The translations under genes were made by a program, and so were the position numbers. A model generated the notes under the pieces. The model ran no database searches and was not told where the DNA came from. It saw only the letters and a list, made by a program, of their open reading frames with translations. From Planctomycetota bacterium (lineage in GTDB: Bacteria; Planctomycetota; Phycisphaerae; Sedimentisphaerales; Anaerohalosphaeraceae), in NCBI GenBank assembly GCA_030637065.1, contig DAOVVQ010000075.1:1-13722 (forward strand): DNA of 13,722 nt, written 5' to 3'. Positions within the stretch are counted from its first letter, which is position 1; each line of letters starts with the position of its first letter. Below, in pieces: positions 7,662 through 13,722 of this stretch.

Positions 7662-8443
7662 AAGGATGCTTCGCATTATTTTCAGATTATTTTGCATTGC
7701 GTGACAATGTTTTAACCCGTGTCGATCCTCGGATAAAGTTTGTCACTGCAGTTGGCATGATCATATCGTTACTTCTATCGACGGCATTTGTTTGGCCGTT
7801 GACGGTTCTTTGTATTTGCATGGCTGCAATCCGCGGCATGCGTGTTCCCTTAAAGATCGTGATTTTTCGGATGATACCGCCTGTGATGATAGTAGCTGTA
7901 ATCGTTCTGCTGAAAACTTTTTTCGTAAGCGGCGGCAGCTTATTTGAAATTGATTTGGGCTTTACTATCCTCAAAGCCAGCAGGGATGGATTGCTGCAAG
8001 GGCTCTTGATCGGCAGTAAAGTTACGGGCGCAGTCAGTGTTATTTTGCTTTTGAGCTTTGCGACGCCGGCGTACAAAATATTCCTGTCCCTTCTATGGCT
8101 GAAAGTACCATACCTATGGGTTGAAATCGCGATGATGATGTATCGCTTTATTTTTTCTCTGATTGATAATACAGCAAATGTCATCTCGGCTCAGCAGACA
8201 AGGCTTGGATATATAAATATGAAAAAATCCCTGTCATCTGTAGGGACATTGGCAGGGGCTGTGTTACTCGGTGCCATTGACCAGTCGCAGAGAACAACTG
8301 AGGCAATGATGCTGCGTTGCTATACAGGCCGGTTTGTTACGGAACCGCTGGCTCCCTTGAAAAAGACAGACGTGTTGTTGATTCTGTCTCTTCCTGTAAC
8401 TGCTGTAGTTGCTTCTTTTCTTATCGAAAGGTGCATAGGATGA
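7658..8443 (+). CDS. cbiQ: ECF cobalt transporter coupling protein CbiQ (EcfT)
   Basis: The product is a 261-residue membrane protein, normal for CbiQ. It couples the ATPase CbiO to CbiM. The N-terminal LTRVDPRIKF is the family's entry motif, followed by hydrophobic segments at about 28-58 and 69-90 and more after 115. The coupling helices that contact the ATPase are seen as AQQTRLG (178-184) and QRTTEAMMLRCYTG (211-224). In most relatives I know, the second ends AM-x-x-RG, whereas here the glycine after the arginine is cysteine (C221). The start overlaps cbiN by four bases and the stop overlaps the cbiO ATG by four (ATGA). Composition is AT-rich like cbiM, in contrast to cbiO. Confidence 0.94.
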   Translation: MKGCFALFSDYFALRDNVLTRVDPRIKFVTAVGMIISLLLSTAFVWPLTVLCICMAAIRGMRVPLKIVIFRMIPPVMIVAVIVLLKTFFVSGGSLFEIDLGFTILKASRDGLLQGLLIGSKVTGAVSVILLLSFATPAYKIFLSLLWLKVPYLWVEIAMMMYRFIFSLIDNTANVISAQQTRLGYINMKKSLSSVGTLAGAVLLGAIDQSQRTTEAMMLRCYTGRFVTEPLAPLKKTDVLLILSLPVTAVVASFLIERCIG

Positions 8444-9324
8444 CCGAGAAACATTCTGTGATTAGAACCGTCGACATAAGTTTTAGCTACCAGGAAGGCA
8501 CGCAGGCCCTTTCGCGGGTGAATCTCCATGCCGATAAGGGCGAGTTTGTGGCGATGCTTGCCTCGAACGGTTCCGGAAAGACGACACTGCTTAAGGTTAT
8601 GGCGGGGCTGTTGAAACCTCAAACGGGGCAGGTCCTCGTAAACGGCAAATCGATCGGTGAGTACAAGGCCTCGCAGCTCTACCAGCATATCGGTTTTGTC
8701 CTGCAAAATCCCAACGATCAGCTTTTCGCCCCCACGGTTCAGCAGGACATTGCGTTTGGTCCGAGGAATCTTGGGTTGGATGATGCCGAGGTAGATCGCA
8801 GGGTGGCAAACGCCTTAAAGCAAGTCGGTGCCGAACATCTCGCGGGCAGGGCGATCCATCAATTGAGTTTTGGCGAGCAAAAGCGGATCGGCCTTGCCGG
8901 TATCCTTGCGATGCAGCCGTCGATACTTGTTCTGGACGAGCCTACAGCGGGTCTGGACCCGGCTGGGGAGGCGAAAATGCTGAATCTTTTGAGCCGGCTC
9001 AATCGCGAGCAGAAGATAACCGTCATTATGGCTACGCATTCCGTCGACATGCTGCCGCTGTTTGCCGACCGCATCTATGTGCTCGGAAAGGGCAGGGTCC
9101 TCTCTGCGGGGACCGCCGAAGAGGTGTTTGCCGACCATGACATGGTAAGCGGCGCAAGCCTGCGGTTGCCGTATATATCCCGTTTGCTGCACGAACTGCG
9201 GCACTTAGACGGGCTGCCGGTCGACGATATGCCGCTGACAATAAATGCAGCCCGCCGCCGGATAATGGAATTGATCCCGCCGGAATTGATAATCAACAGA
9301 TTGGTGGACAAAGAAAATGGCTGA
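8440..9324 (+). CDS. cbiO: ECF cobalt transporter ATP-binding protein CbiO
   Basis: The product is a 294-residue ABC ATPase that powers cobalt import. It shows Walker A ASNGSGKT (41-48), Q-loop Q89 in VLQNPNDQLF, signature LSFGEQ (142-147), Walker B ILVLDE (162-167), the D-loop in GLDP and the switch histidine H200. PNDQLFAPTVQQDIAFGPRN is characteristic of ECF-type ATPases. I chose the ATG at 8440, which forms an ATGA overlap with the cbiQ stop. A longer in-frame reading from 8317 would run deep into cbiQ and adds nothing family-like. A C-terminal tail of about 60 residues follows the ATPase core. Composition returns to GC-rich within this gene. A single CbiO is present, so the ATPase is expected to be a homodimer. 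Confidence 0.95.
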   Translation: MTEKHSVIRTVDISFSYQEGTQALSRVNLHADKGEFVAMLASNGSGKTTLLKVMAGLLKPQTGQVLVNGKSIGEYKASQLYQHIGFVLQNPNDQLFAPTVQQDIAFGPRNLGLDDAEVDRRVANALKQVGAEHLAGRAIHQLSFGEQKRIGLAGILAMQPSILVLDEPTAGLDPAGEAKMLNLLSRLNREQKITVIMATHSVDMLPLFADRIYVLGKGRVLSAGTAEEVFADHDMVSGASLRLPYISRLLHELRHLDGLPVDDMPLTINAARRRIMELIPPELIINRLVDKENG

Positions 9325-10375
9325 CCTTCGCACAGGATATACGACGGGGACATGTGCCGCAGCCGCAGCGAAGGCGGCTGTGATGATGCTGTGTCGACAT
9401 CAGGGCCCCGAATGCGTCGATGTCGAACTGCCCGATGGGTCGGTTGCGTCCTTACCGGTTCAGTACGTAAGAGGCGGCAATGGCACAGCCGAGGCCGCGG
9501 TTGTTAAAGATGCCGGCGACGACCCGGACGTTACGGATAAAGCGGTGGTAAAGGCGACGGTGGCATTATGCGGGGGGAGCGATATCGTGTTCAAAGCCGG
9601 TCAGGGCGTTGGGACCGTTACGAAACCGGGACTCCAGGTCCCGCCCGGCGAGCCTGCCATCAATCCCGCTCCGAGGGAGATGATCAGGAGCAACATTCGA
9701 GCGATAACCGACGAGGCCCTTGAGGTTACGATCTCGATACACGGCGGCGAAGAATTAGCGAAAAAGACCTTCAATCCGCGGTTGGGTATCGAAGGGGGGC
9801 TTTCGATAATCGGAACTTCGGGCAGGGTCAGGCCGTTTAGTCAGCCGGCTCTGCGGGATGCCCTGAAATGCTCGGTAGATGTCGCGACAGCCTGCGAGAT
9901 CAGGAATATCGTTTTTGTGCCGGGCCATATCGGTGAAAAGGCCGCCAGAAACAGCTTTACTCTCGCCGATGAGCAGGTCGTCGAGGTCAGTAACGAGTGG
10001 GGGTACATGCTGGATCATCTGGCTGGGCACGAATTTGAAAATCTGCTTGCGATGGGCCATCCGGGCAAACTGGCAAAACTCGCCGCCGGCAACTGGGACA
10101 CCCACTCATCGCGGTCTAAAAGCGCTCTTGGGTTTATCAACGAGACGGCGAGAGATGTCATTGGTGAGGAATTCCCCCAGGCTGTTACCGCCGAGGGGCT
10201 GTTTAAGGAACTTGGCGGGCGGCAAAGAAAGATGCTTGCAGACGGGCTGTCGGAAGCGATCAGGGCATCGATAGCTGAAAAAATTAGCTGGAAACCGGAA
10301 AGGATCGCGGTTGTCCTTACGGATATGCAGGGCATGATTTTAGGTCAGGCAGGAGATATTGCGCCATGGAAGTAA
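9317..10375 (+). CDS. cbiD: Cobalt-precorrin-5B C1-methyltransferase CbiD
   Basis: The product is a 352-residue soluble enzyme that methylates C1 of cobalt-precorrin-5B, the step after CbiG. CbiD is diagnostic of the anaerobic pathway and is unlike the other corrin methyltransferases. Family blocks in order are RTGYTTGTCAAAAAKAA (5-21), KDAGDDPDVTDKA (64-76), GEPAINPAPREMI (111-123), IIGTSGRVRPFSQPAL (164-179) and GHPGKLAKLAAGNWDTHSSR (247-266). The ATG at 9317 lies eight bases inside the end of cbiO, so translation is probably coupled. The end overlaps the cbiE start by ten bases. Length and motifs are complete, with no sign of damage. Confidence 0.96.
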   Translation: MADLRTGYTTGTCAAAAAKAAVMMLCRHQGPECVDVELPDGSVASLPVQYVRGGNGTAEAAVVKDAGDDPDVTDKAVVKATVALCGGSDIVFKAGQGVGTVTKPGLQVPPGEPAINPAPREMIRSNIRAITDEALEVTISIHGGEELAKKTFNPRLGIEGGLSIIGTSGRVRPFSQPALRDALKCSVDVATACEIRNIVFVPGHIGEKAARNSFTLADEQVVEVSNEWGYMLDHLAGHEFENLLAMGHPGKLAKLAAGNWDTHSSRSKSALGFINETARDVIGEEFPQAVTAEGLFKELGGRQRKMLADGLSEAIRASIAEKISWKPERIAVVLTDMQGMILGQAGDIAPWK

Positions 10376-11007
10376 ACGAAAACTCAATAACCATTGTCGG
10401 CTGCGGTCCAGGCTCGGCGGATTACCTTATGCCTGTCGCGCAAAAAGCCGTCGCCAAGGCGCAGGTTCTGGTCGGCGCCCAGCGGCTGCTGGATCTGTTT
10501 CCCGATAGCTCTGCCGAGCGAATAATCGTAACCGCCCACATCGCCGATGTTATGGATAATATCCAGCAGGCTGCGAAGGATAGATCCGTTGTCGTGCTTG
10601 TCTCCGGCGATCCCGGTTTGTTCAGTCTATCCAAATCCGTCACATCCGCGTTTGGACGCGGGCGATGCAGGATCATCCCCGCTGTTAGTTCCGTACAGGT
10701 CGCTTTTGCCATGGCGTCGCTAAGCTGGGAGGATGCGAAGGTCATAAGCGCCCACCACAAACTCCCACGAGTGCAGGAAGTAAACTTCGATGGTTTTTCC
10801 AAAGTCGCCATATTGGCGGGGCATAAGGATATTAAGCTGTGGCTGGCTGAGCTGATGGTCAATCTTAAAGACGAGGTAAGTATTTTTGTTTGCGAAGACC
10901 TGACGCTGGAAAGTGAAAGTGTGCGTAATGTTAGTCCGGATCAGCTTGATGAGATAGAATTCGGCTCTCGAACAGTCATCCTGATCGTTAAAAAGGAAAT
11001 GCTATGA
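10366..11007 (+). CDS. cbiE: Cobalt-precorrin-7 C5-methyltransferase CbiE
   Basis: The product is a 213-residue SAM-dependent tetrapyrrole methylase with only the CbiE domain; the CbiT half found in CobL-type fusions is absent. GCGPGSADYL (12-21) is the N-terminal glycine-rich loop. VLVSGDPGLFSLS (77-89) forms the SAM-binding segment, and PAVSSVQVAFAMASLSWEDA matches the family block that reads IPGISSVQ in others. A following SAHHK replaces the more usual SxHGR. CbiE methylates C5, while C15 methylation and decarboxylation would need a separate CbiT not seen in this window. The start has AGGAG near 10345 and overlaps cbiD by ten bases. The end overlaps cbiL by four bases. Confidence 0.93.
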   Translation: MEVNENSITIVGCGPGSADYLMPVAQKAVAKAQVLVGAQRLLDLFPDSSAERIIVTAHIADVMDNIQQAAKDRSVVVLVSGDPGLFSLSKSVTSAFGRGRCRIIPAVSSVQVAFAMASLSWEDAKVISAHHKLPRVQEVNFDGFSKVAILAGHKDIKLWLAELMVNLKDEVSIFVCEDLTLESESVRNVSPDQLDEIEFGSRTVILIVKKEML

Positions 11008-11729
11008 GATATGGGAAATTATACGGTATAGGGGTTGGTCCCGGCGATCCGGAGTTGATAACCGTCAAGGGCGCCAGGGTGATCTCGGAGTGCGGGCATA
11101 TATTTGTGCCAAAGGCCGGGCCTAAGACCGTAAGCCTTGCACTTGAAATATCCAGGTCGTATATCAATGAGAGGGCCGAGGTTCACGAGTTGGTGTTCCC
11201 CATGACTTCGGATAAGGCCAGGCTCGGCAGCGAATGGATGGCTTCGGCCCAGAGCGTTATGGGTATACTCAGGCAGGGCGAGGACGCGTGTTTTTTGACC
11301 CTTGGCGATCCGCTATTGTATTCGACTTATATTTATCTTATCCGCAACCTGCGGGCCATCGAAGCCGGGATCGACATAATTACGATTCCGGGGATAATGG
11401 CCCTCAATGCCGCTGCGAGTCTTACTGGTTTTCCGCTTGGCGAGGGCAAGGAGAATGTAACTGTCGTCCCAGCCGCCGACGACCTTGGCAGTGTTAAGGA
11501 TGCTCTTTCGTCGGGCGGGACCGTTGTCCTGATGAAGATAGGCAAAAGGCTGGAGTCGCTACTTGCTCTTCTGGAAGCCGCTGGCGTAATAGATGACGCC
11601 GTATTCGTTTCGAGGGCGGGGCAGAAGGATCAGCACATAGAAACGAATCTAAGAAAGCTCAAGGGTGCCGACGACAAGGCCGGCTATATGTCGATCATAC
11701 TTGTCCATAGCAAAAAGGAGATTGAATAA
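11004..11729 (+). CDS. cbiL: Cobalt-factor II (precorrin-2) C20-methyltransferase CbiL
   Basis: The product is a 241-residue SAM-dependent methylase of the CobI/CbiL family, which adds the C20 methyl to cobalt-factor II, the first ring methylation after cobalt insertion. Motifs are GVGPGDPELITVKG (10-23), HIFVPKAG (32-39), FLTLGDPLLYSTY (97-109) and TIPGIMALNAAASLTGFPL. The KAG and LGDPLLYSTY segments separate CbiL from CbiF and CbiH. The ATG overlaps the cbiE stop by four bases with AAGGAA at about 10993-10998 as ribosome binding site. The stop shares one base with the cbiF start (TAATG). Sequence alone does not separate cobalt-factor II from metal-free precorrin-2; the anaerobic gene context favours the cobalt substrate. 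Confidence 0.94.
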   Translation: MRYGKLYGIGVGPGDPELITVKGARVISECGHIFVPKAGPKTVSLALEISRSYINERAEVHELVFPMTSDKARLGSEWMASAQSVMGILRQGEDACFLTLGDPLLYSTYIYLIRNLRAIEAGIDIITIPGIMALNAAASLTGFPLGEGKENVTVVPAADDLGSVKDALSSGGTVVLMKIGKRLESLLALLEAAGVIDDAVFVSRAGQKDQHIETNLRKLKGADDKAGYMSIILVHSKKEIE

Positions 11730-12487
11730 TGCAGGTTTATTTCGTTGGAGCTGGGCCGGGCGATCCGGACCTGCTGACGGTAAAAGCCCGTCGGCTGCTC
11801 GAGAATTGTCAGCTCTGCATCTATGCCGGTTCTCTGGTCAGCCCGCAGATAATCTCTCTGATCGATCCGCAGGCCGATAAGTACGACTCAGCCGAGATGT
11901 CGCTGGACCGGATCGTCGAGATAATCGGGCAGGCACACGAAAAAGATATCGATGTTATTCGTCTTCACACCGGCGACCCTTCGATATACGGAGCGATCAG
12001 TGAGCAGATGAACCGGCTCGATGACATGCAGATAGCATACGAAATTGTTCCGGGTGTCAGTTCCTTTCAGGCGGCGGCGGCGGTGCTAAAGGCGGAGCTT
12101 ACCTGTCCGGAAGTCTCGCAGACCGTGATCCTGACGAGGACATCGGGCAGGACCCCAATGCCCCTGCATCAGGATATCGAGACCCTGGCGAAGTCCATGA
12201 GCACACTGTGCCTGTTTCTGTCGGTTCATAAGATCGGCGAGGTTGCAAAACAGATCGAGGAGTATTACGGCGCAGACTGCCCGGTCGCGGTTGTCTATCA
12301 CGCTTCATGGCACGACCAGATCGTTATCAAGGGGACGATAAAGGACATCGAAGGCAAGATCGGCGGTTCGGGTATAACAAAGACCGCGATGGTCATCGTC
12401 GGCCATGCCCTGGCCAGGCCCGATACCGAATCGAAGTTATACGACAGCCGCTTTACCCACGGTTACCGCAAAGGATCGGAAGAATGA
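11729..12487 (+). CDS. cbiF: Cobalt-precorrin-4 C11-methyltransferase CbiF
   Basis: The product is a 252-residue SAM-dependent methylase that adds the C11 methyl to cobalt-precorrin-4, producing the substrate of CbiG. The glycine-rich loop GAGPGDPDLLTVKA (7-20) is followed by CIYAGSLVSP (30-39), which marks CbiF/CobM. HTGDPSIYGAISEQM (80-94) and VPGVSSFQAAAAVL (107-120) follow. TRTSGRTP (136-143) is highly characteristic of CbiF. AAGGAG at about 11715-11720 is the ribosome binding site, and the ATG shares one base with the cbiL stop. The end overlaps the cbiG start by four bases. Confidence 0.96.
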   Translation: MQVYFVGAGPGDPDLLTVKARRLLENCQLCIYAGSLVSPQIISLIDPQADKYDSAEMSLDRIVEIIGQAHEKDIDVIRLHTGDPSIYGAISEQMNRLDDMQIAYEIVPGVSSFQAAAAVLKAELTCPEVSQTVILTRTSGRTPMPLHQDIETLAKSMSTLCLFLSVHKIGEVAKQIEEYYGADCPVAVVYHASWHDQIVIKGTIKDIEGKIGGSGITKTAMVIVGHALARPDTESKLYDSRFTHGYRKGSEE

Positions 12488-13266
12488 AAACAGCAATTAT
12501 AACATTATCGCAAAAGGGGCTGGTTCTGGCTGAGAAGCTGAAGGGATCAATGGCCTCAGCGGATGTATTCGCCCACAGCGATGTTGCCGCGGGTTCGTCC
12601 GTGTGCAGTTTTGACAGGGTGCTCGCTCTTACGGATCGGATATTCACCGTCTATGAGGGTTTTATTTACATTATGCCCGCCGGCGTTGTCGTAAGGGCCA
12701 TTGTCAGGCAGGCCCGGAGCAAACTTGCGGACCCGGCTGTGGTGGCGATAGACGTCGGCGGCAGATTCGCCGTCAGTTTGCTCAGCGGCCATGAAGGCGG
12801 GGCCAACGATCTGGCGATCGAAGCTGCCAATATACTCGATGCCGAACCGGTTATCTCGACAACGACCGAAGCGGAAAAGACGTTCATAGTTGGGATCGGC
12901 TGTCGCAAAGATGCCAAAAGCGGCGACATAATCGAGGCAATAAAACAAGGCGCCGGCGATGCGGGTATCGACCTGCGGGATGTAAGGCTGCTGGCCTCAG
13001 CGGATATAAAGAGCAGCGAGGCGGGGCTGTTGGAAGCTTCGCGGATACTGAATATACCGATAAGATTTATCGGTTCCGATCAGATACGAAATTCAGGGAG
13101 AGGCTTTAAATGTTCTCAGTTCGTTCAGGAGAAAGTGAACCTGCCGGCGGTGGCCCAACCAGCGGCATTGCTGGCGGGGATCAGGACCAGGATCGTTCTG
13201 CCAAGAGCGGTATACAACCATGTGACGGTGGCGATAGCAAAGGAAAGCTGTTTGTGGTCGGGATAG
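12484..13266 (+). CDS. cbiG: Cobalt-precorrin-5A hydrolase CbiG (short form)
   Basis: The product is a 260-residue enzyme that opens the delta-lactone of cobalt-precorrin-5A and releases the extruded two-carbon unit as acetaldehyde. The N-terminal domain has GFIYIMPAGVVVRAIV (59-74), then VAIDVGGRFAVSLLSGHEGG (87-106) and NDLA (108-111). The C-terminal domain begins at GIGCRKDA (137-144) and ends with FVQEKVNLPAVAQPAALLAG and VTVAIAKE. The two domains are almost directly joined, and the variable middle domain of longer CbiG proteins (about 330-350 residues) is lacking. I chose the ATG at 12484 (ATGA overlap with cbiF, GGATCGGA just upstream); an earlier in-frame reading from 12307 is a shadow inside cbiF. 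Its 3' end overlaps the start of cbiH in another frame. Confidence 0.93.
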   Translation: MKTAIITLSQKGLVLAEKLKGSMASADVFAHSDVAAGSSVCSFDRVLALTDRIFTVYEGFIYIMPAGVVVRAIVRQARSKLADPAVVAIDVGGRFAVSLLSGHEGGANDLAIEAANILDAEPVISTTTEAEKTFIVGIGCRKDAKSGDIIEAIKQGAGDAGIDLRDVRLLASADIKSSEAGLLEASRILNIPIRFIGSDQIRNSGRGFKCSQFVQEKVNLPAVAQPAALLAGIRTRIVLPRAVYNHVTVAIAKESCLWSG

Positions 13267-13722
13267 GCCCGGGCTCGAAGTCGTCAAGGACACACCGTGC
13301 CGAAGAGGCCATCGAGCAAAGCGATGTGGTCTTCGGTTATACCCGCTATATCGAACTGGCGGGCGACCTGTTGGGCGGTAAGGAGGTAATATCTTCCGGC
13401 ATGAGGCAGGAGGTGGACAGGTGCCTGGCTGCACTTGAAAAGGCGAATGTGGGCTGGGCGGTTGCGATCCTTTCTTCCGGCGATCCGGGTGTGTACGGTA
13501 TGGCGGGGCTGGTGTTGGAACTGGCCCATGAAAAGGGTTTTACGTTTCCGATAGAAATTATCGCGGGAGTTTCCGCCGCCAATGCCGCCGCAGCCGGCCT
13601 CGGAGCGCCCCTGATGTGCGATTACGCCTGCATAAGCCTTAGCGATCTGCTTGTGCCCTGGCAGCAGATCAGGCTTCGGCTGGAGAAGGTTGCCGAGGCG
13701 GATCTTGTGGTTGCTCTGTATA
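13254..13722 (+). CDS. cbiH: Cobalt-precorrin-3 (precorrin-3B) C17-methyltransferase CbiH (3' partial)
   Basis: This frame runs open to the right edge and encodes the first ~156 residues of CbiH, the SAM-dependent ring-contracting C17-methyltransferase. Motifs are VVGIGPGSKSSRTHRAEEAI, VVFGYTRYIELAG, ILSSGDPGVYGMAGLVLE, AGVSAANAAAAGLGAPL and ISLSDLLVPW. Family members usually read HDF in the GAPL-x-HDF segment, whereas here it is CDY. The start is uncertain. GTG 13254 has AAAGGAA (13239-13245) upstream and overlaps cbiG by 13 bases, but it cuts the first strand slightly short, since the homologous segment KLF lies just before it. An in-frame ATG at 13110 has a very strong GGGAGAGG (13096-13103) but adds 48 residues of glycine- and serine-rich sequence from inside cbiG. 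I annotate the GTG as the conservative choice. Confidence 0.88.
   Translation, partial: MVGIGPGSKSSRTHRAEEAIEQSDVVFGYTRYIELAGDLLGGKEVISSGMRQEVDRCLAALEKANVGWAVAILSSGDPGVYGMAGLVLELAHEKGFTFPIEIIAGVSAANAAAAGLGAPLMCDYACISLSDLLVPWQQIRLRLEKVAEADLVVALY

Noticed and set aside
8317..8440. Extended N-terminus of CbiO reading back into cbiQ
   Set aside because: The ATPase fold starts shortly after the ATG at 8440, which overlaps the cbiQ stop as elsewhere in the operon. The extension is the cbiQ sequence in another frame.
8560..8585. Walker A of CbiO reads ASNGSGKT instead of the usual GxNGSGK[ST], suggesting a defective ATPase
   Set aside because: Alanine is allowed at the first P-loop position, and every other ATPase motif is intact.

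Overview
The window is almost wall-to-wall cobalamin (vitamin B12) biosynthesis and cobalt uptake. All recognisable genes lie on the + strand and nearly all junctions overlap by 1 to 17 bases, as in one long, translationally coupled operon that continues past both edges. The gene set (CbiX, CbiD, CbiG, CbiC, CbiL, CbiF, CbiH and an ECF cobalt transporter) is that of the anaerobic, early-cobalt-insertion route, so the host is probably an anaerobic or facultative bacterium that makes B12 de novo. The lineage cannot be fixed from the sequence. Planctomycetota or a deltaproteobacterial-type lineage are guesses only.

Layout. Bases 1-5331 hold late-pathway and adenosylation genes: a 5'-truncated CobD-CobQ fusion (threonine-phosphate decarboxylase joined to cobyric acid synthase), cbiB, cobO/cobA and cbiA. 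Bases 5315-6316 hold a second fusion, a short CbiX cobaltochelatase joined to CbiC methylmutase. Bases 6317-6621 are the only real gap. It contains what looks like a broken small secreted-protein gene and no recognisable cobalamin riboswitch. Bases 6622-9324 encode the ECF cobalt transporter CbiM-CbiN-CbiQ-CbiO. Bases 9317-13722 hold the corrin-ring genes cbiD, cbiE, cbiL, cbiF, cbiG and the start of cbiH, which runs off the right edge.

How they work together. CbiMNQO imports cobalt. CbiX inserts it into sirohydrochlorin. CbiL, CbiH, CbiF, CbiG, CbiD, CbiE and CbiC methylate, contract and rearrange the ring. CbiA amidates cobyrinate, CobO adenosylates the cobalt, and CobQ finishes amidation to adenosylcobyric acid. 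CobD makes aminopropanol phosphate, and CbiB joins it to cobyric acid. CbiT, CbiJ and the lower-ligand assembly genes (CobU/CobS/CobT/CobC) are not in the window.

There is no clearly new system here. The points most worth a second look are the two fusions (CobD-CobQ links the makers of both CbiB substrates), a sharp drop in GC over cbiM-cbiN-cbiQ that ends at cbiO, the interrupted secreted ORF before cbiM, and an unusual cbiG/cbiH junction.
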